Below, piece by piece: positions 14,049 through 17,656 of a DNA stretch of 17,656 bases. A program made the position numbers and the translations under genes. Below the pieces are notes generated by a model. The model saw only the letters and a program-made list of their open reading frames with translations. It searched no databases and was not told where the DNA came from. Position 1 is the first letter of the stretch. Every line of letters begins with the position of its first letter. Origin of the DNA: CAZSVE01 sp964610175 (lineage in GTDB: Bacteria; Pseudomonadota; Gammaproteobacteria; HK1); the NCBI GenBank assembly GCA_964610175.1, contig CAZSVE010000063.1:1-17656 (forward strand), read 5' to 3'.

Positions 14049-14662
14049 CACGCTATGCCATGGTAATCGATCTGAACACCTGTGTTGGTTGCAATGCCTG
14101 TATGGTCGCCTGTGCCATGGAGAACCAGGTACCTGTGTGGAAAGGAGCATGGCGAACCTGGGTCCACGATAAGGAGATTGGAAGCACCACGGATAATGTT
14201 GTTCGCCGTTTCTTTCCACGGTTGTGCAACCACTGTTCGAACCCGCCCTGCATGACGGTATGCCCGACGGGTGCTACCTACCAGATGGACAATGGCATCA
14301 TCATGGTAGATGAAAAGACTTGTATGGGCTGTGGTGCCTGCGCCATGGCTTGTCCCTATAAGGCCCGTTATGCCATAACCTACGATGATATCGACAAGGG
14401 CGAGAAATTCTATGGCCAGGATTTCGAGCGTAAGAGCCCAAGCGTGGACAAGTGTGATTTCTGTGCGCATCGGGTAGCAAAAGGGAAAGTACCGGCTTGT
14501 GTCGAAACCTGTGTCGGTACGGCGCGCATATTTGGAAATCTCGATGATCCGGGCGATCCCATAACCGAACTGGTGGCAGGTGGCTTGGCACGGCCACTGA
14601 TGCCTTACCTGGGCACTCGTCCTAACGTCTATTACATCGATGACCTGAAAAGGAGAGGCTAA
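14045..14662 (+). CDS. Four-cluster ferredoxin subunit (PsrB/NrfC/DmsB-like)
   Basis: A 205-residue electron-transfer subunit with 16 cysteines in four groups: 13/16/19/23 (CVGCNACMVAC), 61/64/69/73 (CNHCSNPPCMTVC), 93/96/99/103 (CMGCGACAMAC) and 137/140/152/156 (CDFC ... CVETC). This is the full set for four [4Fe-4S] clusters. It passes electrons between the membrane subunit and the molybdenum site. It has no signal peptide and is expected to be exported bound to the Tat-carrying catalytic subunit. The start overlaps the preceding stop by four bases and its stop shares one base with the next ATG, so translation is likely coupled. Confidence 0.93.
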   Translation: MTRYAMVIDLNTCVGCNACMVACAMENQVPVWKGAWRTWVHDKEIGSTTDNVVRRFFPRLCNHCSNPPCMTVCPTGATYQMDNGIIMVDEKTCMGCGACAMACPYKARYAITYDDIDKGEKFYGQDFERKSPSVDKCDFCAHRVAKGKVPACVETCVGTARIFGNLDDPGDPITELVAGGLARPLMPYLGTRPNVYYIDDLKRRG

Positions 14663-15624
14663 TGGATGCAACCGTCAGTTTTATGACTCAAGATTGGTGG
14701 ACATGGTGGTTTGCCGTCTATCTCTTTCTCGGTGGCATGGGTGCGGCAGTCATGGCTGTTGCCTTCATGACCGATATGTACCTGAAAAGGCACCCGAGTC
14801 TGGCGATTTCGGGAATGATCGCTAGCATCGCCATGCTAGGTCTTGGTTCCGGTCTGTTGTTCGTGCACCTTTTGGATCGTGTCGCAGTGGTCCATGTTTT
14901 AAATCCTTTGGTGGTGTTCAATAAGCCGGATGCCTGGATAGCCTGGGGTACCCAATTCATCACTTGGTCGATGATTTTCGGTGTGCTGTACTCGTTGCCT
15001 TACTTGGTGGAGTCTCCTTCTTTTCAGAAAATTCCTGTGATAGGGGGAATTCTGCGTTCGTCTTTTGTTGGTAAGATGGCGATGTTTTGCGGGCGTCATC
15101 GCAAAGTCCTGGGTTGGATCGCAACTATCAGTGGTACCGGCGTTGCGGTTTACACCGGCCTTCTGCTTCAATCCTTTCCGGCGGTGCCGCTATGGAACAA
15201 TCCTGCAATACCGGTACTTTTCACCATTTCGGCCTTTTCTACGGCTATGGCTTTCCTGCTTGTGGTGCTCAATGTCTTTATCAAAGACCCTGAAGATCAC
15301 GGAATTCGTGCCTTCTACGAACGTACGGATCTGGGTCTTATCGCTGCTGAACTGATTGTGATCTTTGCCTTCTTCCAGTACCTTCGAATGGGGGAGGGAT
15401 CTGCAGTGGCGGAGTCGTTCAAATTACTGTTCAACGATCTCGGCTGGCTTATCGGTTTCATCGGCTTTGGCTTGATCGTTCCTTTTCTATTGGAACTCAA
15501 GGGTGTCGTCAAAGGCTGGACGAGCCATATGCCTATTATCATGGCCTCAATCTTGGTCATGATAGGTGGATATTTGCTTCGGCATTATTTCATGTATGCA
15601 GGTGTATATGCATATCCGTGGTAA
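14662..15624 (+). CDS. NrfD/PsrC-type membrane anchor, quinone-reactive subunit
   Basis: A 320-residue integral membrane protein with about eight hydrophobic segments (roughly 14-36, 48-70, 91-114, 148-170, 181-206, 223-241, 259-279 and 289-309). The N-terminal WWFAVYLFLGGMGAAVMA and the segment LGWIATISGTGVAVYTGLLL are characteristic of the NrfD/PsrC family, which anchors the periplasmic subunits and exchanges electrons with the quinone pool without haem. Third gene of the operon; its ATG shares one base with the preceding stop (TAATG). The eight-helix size fits PsrC better than the ten-helix DmsC- or ActC-like anchors. Confidence 0.92.
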   Translation: MDATVSFMTQDWWTWWFAVYLFLGGMGAAVMAVAFMTDMYLKRHPSLAISGMIASIAMLGLGSGLLFVHLLDRVAVVHVLNPLVVFNKPDAWIAWGTQFITWSMIFGVLYSLPYLVESPSFQKIPVIGGILRSSFVGKMAMFCGRHRKVLGWIATISGTGVAVYTGLLLQSFPAVPLWNNPAIPVLFTISAFSTAMAFLLVVLNVFIKDPEDHGIRAFYERTDLGLIAAELIVIFAFFQYLRMGEGSAVAESFKLLFNDLGWLIGFIGFGLIVPFLLELKGVVKGWTSHMPIIMASILVMIGGYLLRHYFMYAGVYAYPW

Positions 15625-15639
15625 GGTACCGGATCGATA

Positions 15640-15672
15640 AGCGTTGGGATTGTGTCCCAATATCCTGACGCT
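15640..15672 (+). other. Hairpin between anchor and chaperone genes
   Basis: TTGGGA (15644-15649) pairs with TCCCAA (15655-15660) around a 5-nt loop, flanked by AGCG (15640-15643) and CGCT (15669-15672). There is no T-run after it. In the only long gap of the operon (113 bp), it may moderate readthrough or protect the upstream mRNA. Confidence 0.4.
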
Positions 15673-15737
15673 GATCATCAAAAATATCCTTACTGCGAAA
15701 AACCTAATACGGACTATCTCGGTAAAACAAGAAGAAA

Positions 15738-16250
15738 ATGGCAGGATGGCCTGATCCTAATCATTTACGCCTCCTGGCGGGCCTTTTGGCCGCGCCGGAG
15801 GCGGATTCATTTGTAGTACTTGCGGCATTGGCTGACGAACATGCTTGGTTGCATGATCCAATCGCGGAACTTTCCACCCTGGGTTTGCCCCATTGGCAAT
15901 CCGAACATACCCGCCTTTTTATAAGCAATTATCCGAAAACTTTGTGCCCGCCGTTTGAATCTGCTTATCGGGGGGGGGCTCCCACCGTAGAACTGGCCGG
16001 GCTGTATCTGCGTGTCGGTCTGGAAGCGAACGACATATCGCCGGATTATTTAGGTGCGATGCTGGAGTGTGCTGCGTATCTGCTGGAAAAATCCGATTTC
16101 GCCACCGACAGTGATCTATGGCATGAGTTATGGGATGAACATCTTGCCGCCTGGGTGCCTCGTTTTTCTGATGATCTCATCAATACTGAGAATTGTCTGT
16201 TACTCTATCGCTGTTTAGGAGAAAAACTTTCTGCCTTATTTACCGTGTAG
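15738..16250 (+). CDS. TorD-family molybdoenzyme maturation chaperone
   Basis: A 170-residue all-helical cytoplasmic protein of the TorD/DmsD/NarJ superfamily. It would hold the catalytic subunit, bind its Tat signal and delay export until the cofactor is inserted. Family features are LRLLAGLLAAPEAD near the N-terminus, QSEHTRLFIS (54-63), CPPFESAYRGG (70-80, the conserved PPYES-type motif), and DEHLAAWVPRFSDDL (133-147). The start follows AAGAAGAA. The gap of 113 bp to the anchor gene is long, but the gene lies on the same strand and no other promoter is obvious. A run of nine G (15970-15978) inside the conserved motif encodes the RGG residues and is a potential slippage site. Confidence 0.85.
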   Translation: MAGWPDPNHLRLLAGLLAAPEADSFVVLAALADEHAWLHDPIAELSTLGLPHWQSEHTRLFISNYPKTLCPPFESAYRGGAPTVELAGLYLRVGLEANDISPDYLGAMLECAAYLLEKSDFATDSDLWHELWDEHLAAWVPRFSDDLINTENCLLLYRCLGEKLSALFTV

Positions 16251-16363
16251 GTCGAAGAAAATGCCTTTTAAGGAAAAGTTGCAAAGCTGAACGAATTGGT
16301 CTTTTACTGGATTCTTCAATCGTAAAGAGTAGCAGTATTTTGAGTACTTTCTAATTTCGTCCC

Positions 16364-16395
16364 TGTAGGGAACGGCACGGAGGCCGTTCCCTACA
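16364..16395. repeat. Perfect 13-bp inverted repeat (REP-like hairpin)
   Basis: TGTAGGGAACGGC (16364-16376) and GCCGTTCCCTACA (16383-16395) are perfect complements around a 6-nt loop. No T-run follows, so it is not a standard terminator, though it lies downstream of the molybdoenzyme operon and could stabilise the transcript end. Hairpins of this composition are common as dispersed palindromic elements (general knowledge). Confidence 0.7.
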
Positions 16396-16420
16396 CGCGC
16401 AAATGGCAAACTCTTTTCGC

Positions 16421-16487
16421 TATAGGGAGGGGTATTTCGGCTCCCCCTCCCTCCGAATCGTACGCGCGGTTTTCCTGCACACGGTTC
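16421..16487 (-). mobile_element. Group II intron 3' remnant: domains V and VI
   Basis: On the minus strand 16487-16455 is 33 nt with the layout of group II intron domain V (GAGCCGTATG...GAAA...CGTACGGTTC): it starts GAACCGTGTGC, has a GGAAAACC turn, and ends CGCGTACGATTC. It is followed directly by a GC-rich hairpin (AGGGAGGGG 16424-16432 with CCCCTCCCT 16444-16452) in the place of domain VI. The catalytic AGC triad reads AAC and a C.A mismatch breaks the lower stem, so it is degenerate. No reverse transcriptase gene is present. The intron 3' end would be near 16421. Confidence 0.55.
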
Positions 16488-16498
16488 GAAGATCGACA

Positions 16499-16608
16499 GT
16501 TTCTTCATTGAGGTCGGCACGCCGATAATCGACTTCATACTTGGTGAAAAGTCCGATTTTCGCGCGGCGCGGGCCATACATGTCGGTTTGAAGCGAAGCT
16601 TCACTAGA
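16499..16608 (+). repeat. Dispersed ~105-bp repeat, copy D (degenerate)
   Basis: The right half matches copy C well: CATGTCGGTTTGAAGCGAAG then CTTCACTAG at 16579-16607. The left half is weaker, but the blocks keep order and spacing: TTTCTTCATTGAGGTCGGCA, GATAATCGACTTCATAC, then TCCGATTTTCGC. It abuts the intron remnant and lies beyond the end of the nuclease pseudogene. Confidence 0.6.
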
Positions 16609-16699
16609 TGGGGTTCAGTGGCCCGCGATTCATAAAATCTCCGGGTCGAAATCTGTCCCGCAGGTTGCCATGAAAGTGAGGTCTGAATCGACCTTCCGT

Positions 16700-17517
16700 T
16701 CAAGGACTGATTACGGGTCATCTCCGGCAACTCCGACAGGCGCTTCCGGATCTCAAGCCGCCTGCCATCGAACACGATGGCCAATTCCAGCACCTCCCGG
16801 CACCCCTCGCCGCGCAGGGTAGCGGCGTATCGTTTTTCCTCGATCTGGGCAAGCGCCGCCTGCAACTGCTCCTCCATGGACTCGTTCTCACCAAGCCGCT
16901 TGAACTCCATGACGATGCCGCGCTTAGCCGACCCCACCGGGCTCATGAGGATATCGGCCCGACCCAGGCCCGACTCGATAGAGGAGATTGGAAAGGCTCC
17001 TTTCCAGTTCATATCCAGCGCACTCGCATAAGCGGATCTTTCGAAATTGTTTTTGTTCTTCCGTATCCAGGAATCCACTCTCCAACAACATTTCGTGGCG
17101 TTTGAACTCTCTGGAAATAAGCTGACGCAGATGTCCAATGCAATCGTCCCAGTTGTCGGTCTTTACATCCTTCAGAGTCAGAAACACCACCGGATAGCGC
17201 CCTTGGTGGGTGGCGTACTCTTCCCCGGCCCGTTCGATATCGAGCCCTCGGAAGAGTTCGGCGCTACCGGGCATGCCCCGGTCGAAGAAGGTCCGTAGCA
17301 TGGAGATGTTCAAGGTTTTGCCGAAACGCCGGGGACGGGGCAGCAGCAATACCTGGGCGGGCGAATCCAGTACCGACCGGATCAGAAGGGATTTATCCAC
17401 GTAGGAATATCCTTCCCGAATCAGTTCCGGAAAGTTGGAAAGCCCGATGGGCGGCTTGCCTGCGAGTGATTTGGGCAGATGATCGGGGGTGATATTCATG
17501 GCAGAGATGATATTCAT
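16700..17517 (-). pseudogene. AAA-ATPase-like / PD-(D/E)XK nuclease protein with internal deletion
   Basis: The 5' part (from an ATG at 17515-17517 or 17497-17499) has the N-terminus of the AAA-ATPase-like family: FPELIREGYSYVDKSLLIRS, then LLLPRPRRFGKTLNISMLRT with the P-loop-like RPRRFGKT. Family similarity ends near FLDTEEQKQFRKI at ~17040. In another frame from ~17030 the C-terminal PD-(D/E)XK domain appears: ESGLGRADILMSP, then GIVMEFKR, then a helical EEQLQAALAQIEEKRYA and VLELAIVFDGRRLEI. Together these make ~270 residues against roughly 500 or more in intact members, so the middle (Walker B, sensor and linker) is missing and the frame is shifted at the scar. Intact relatives are often multicopy and of unknown function, possibly mobile or defence-linked. 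Confidence 0.8.
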
Positions 17518-17597
17518 CGGGGCATTGGTGTGGCAACATCGGACGCCATACCTCACATTCGACCGCTCCGGCATCTCATCTGCCCACGCGCCGGCAG

Positions 17598-17656
17598 TGG
17601 ATAAGGGAGAGGCCTTAGCCACTCCCTCCCCGTTGCCGCGAAGGGGTTGATTCCCC
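17598..17656 (-). repeat. Right copy of ~59-bp inverted repeat at window ends
   Basis: The reverse complement begins GGGGAATCAACCCC and contains GGGAGTGGC-TAAG-GCCTCTCCC, matching 81-139 at 53 of 59 positions. The repeat reaches the last base of the window, so its outer boundary is not visible. Confidence 0.75.

Noticed and set aside
16364..16395. Rho-independent terminator of the molybdoenzyme operon
   Set aside because: The stem is strong but no T-run follows on either strand.
16236..17138. 300-codon minus-strand open frame as one protein
   Set aside because: Only its first ~140 codons resemble the PD-(D/E)XK domain; the remainder translates repeat copy D, the intron remnant and the REP-like hairpin, and its end overlaps the chaperone gene.
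1..17656. CRISPR array
   Set aside because: The repeats found are kilobases apart and diverged; no regularly spaced short repeats were seen.

Overview
The window reads as a bacterial, most likely proteobacterial, accessory region. The best-supported guess is a sulfur-metabolising gammaproteobacterium. That guess rests on a Fur protein of proteobacterial type, a DUF2170 + PspA pair like E. coli yjfI-yjfJ, a ParD-like/RelE toxin-antitoxin pair, and a PsrABC/PhsABC-like molybdoenzyme operon under sigma-54 control. Taxonomy is inference only. No rRNA, tRNA, CRISPR array or complete transposase was seen.

Layout. Positions 1-140 hold a run of small hairpins; the last ~59 bp of it recur, inverted, at the very right end of the window. 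A minus-strand toxin-antitoxin module follows (164-734), then ~700 bp without a gene (G-quadruplex motif, strong hairpins). Next come fur and a decayed benzoate-CoA-ligase-like gene on the plus strand (1570-3470). The minus strand then carries DUF2170 -> pspA (3818-5080), a SIR2-family gene broken by an in-frame TGA (5161-7137), an iron-type alcohol dehydrogenase (7156-8409) and an LsrG/ABM-like small protein (8585-8875). A sigma-54 activator with a Cys-rich PAS domain (9245-10642, minus) stands divergent to a four-gene plus-strand operon: Tat-exported molybdopterin oxidoreductase, 16-Cys ferredoxin subunit, NrfD-type anchor and TorD-like chaperone (11223-16250). The right end is wreckage: a group II intron 3' end, a structured repeat and an AAA/PD-(D/E)XK gene with an internal deletion.

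How it works together. The clearest functional unit is the activator plus the molybdoenzyme operon. Their shared 580-bp intergenic region shows a near-consensus -24/-12 promoter, two 19-bp direct repeats spaced 21 bp (a candidate activator site), a possible IHF site between them and a 14-bp palindrome abutting the promoter. The operon should encode a periplasmic, membrane-anchored quinone-linked oxidoreductase. A sulfur compound (polysulfide, thiosulfate or tetrathionate) is the likeliest substrate, but the sequence does not settle it.

The most unusual feature is a ~105-bp dispersed repeat. Five near-full-length diverged copies and at least one fragment sit at gene boundaries. One exactly fills the fur-ligase gap, one lies inside the DUF2170-pspA pair and one abuts the antitoxin start. 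With at least three broken genes, this suggests a repeat-rich genome section undergoing decay.
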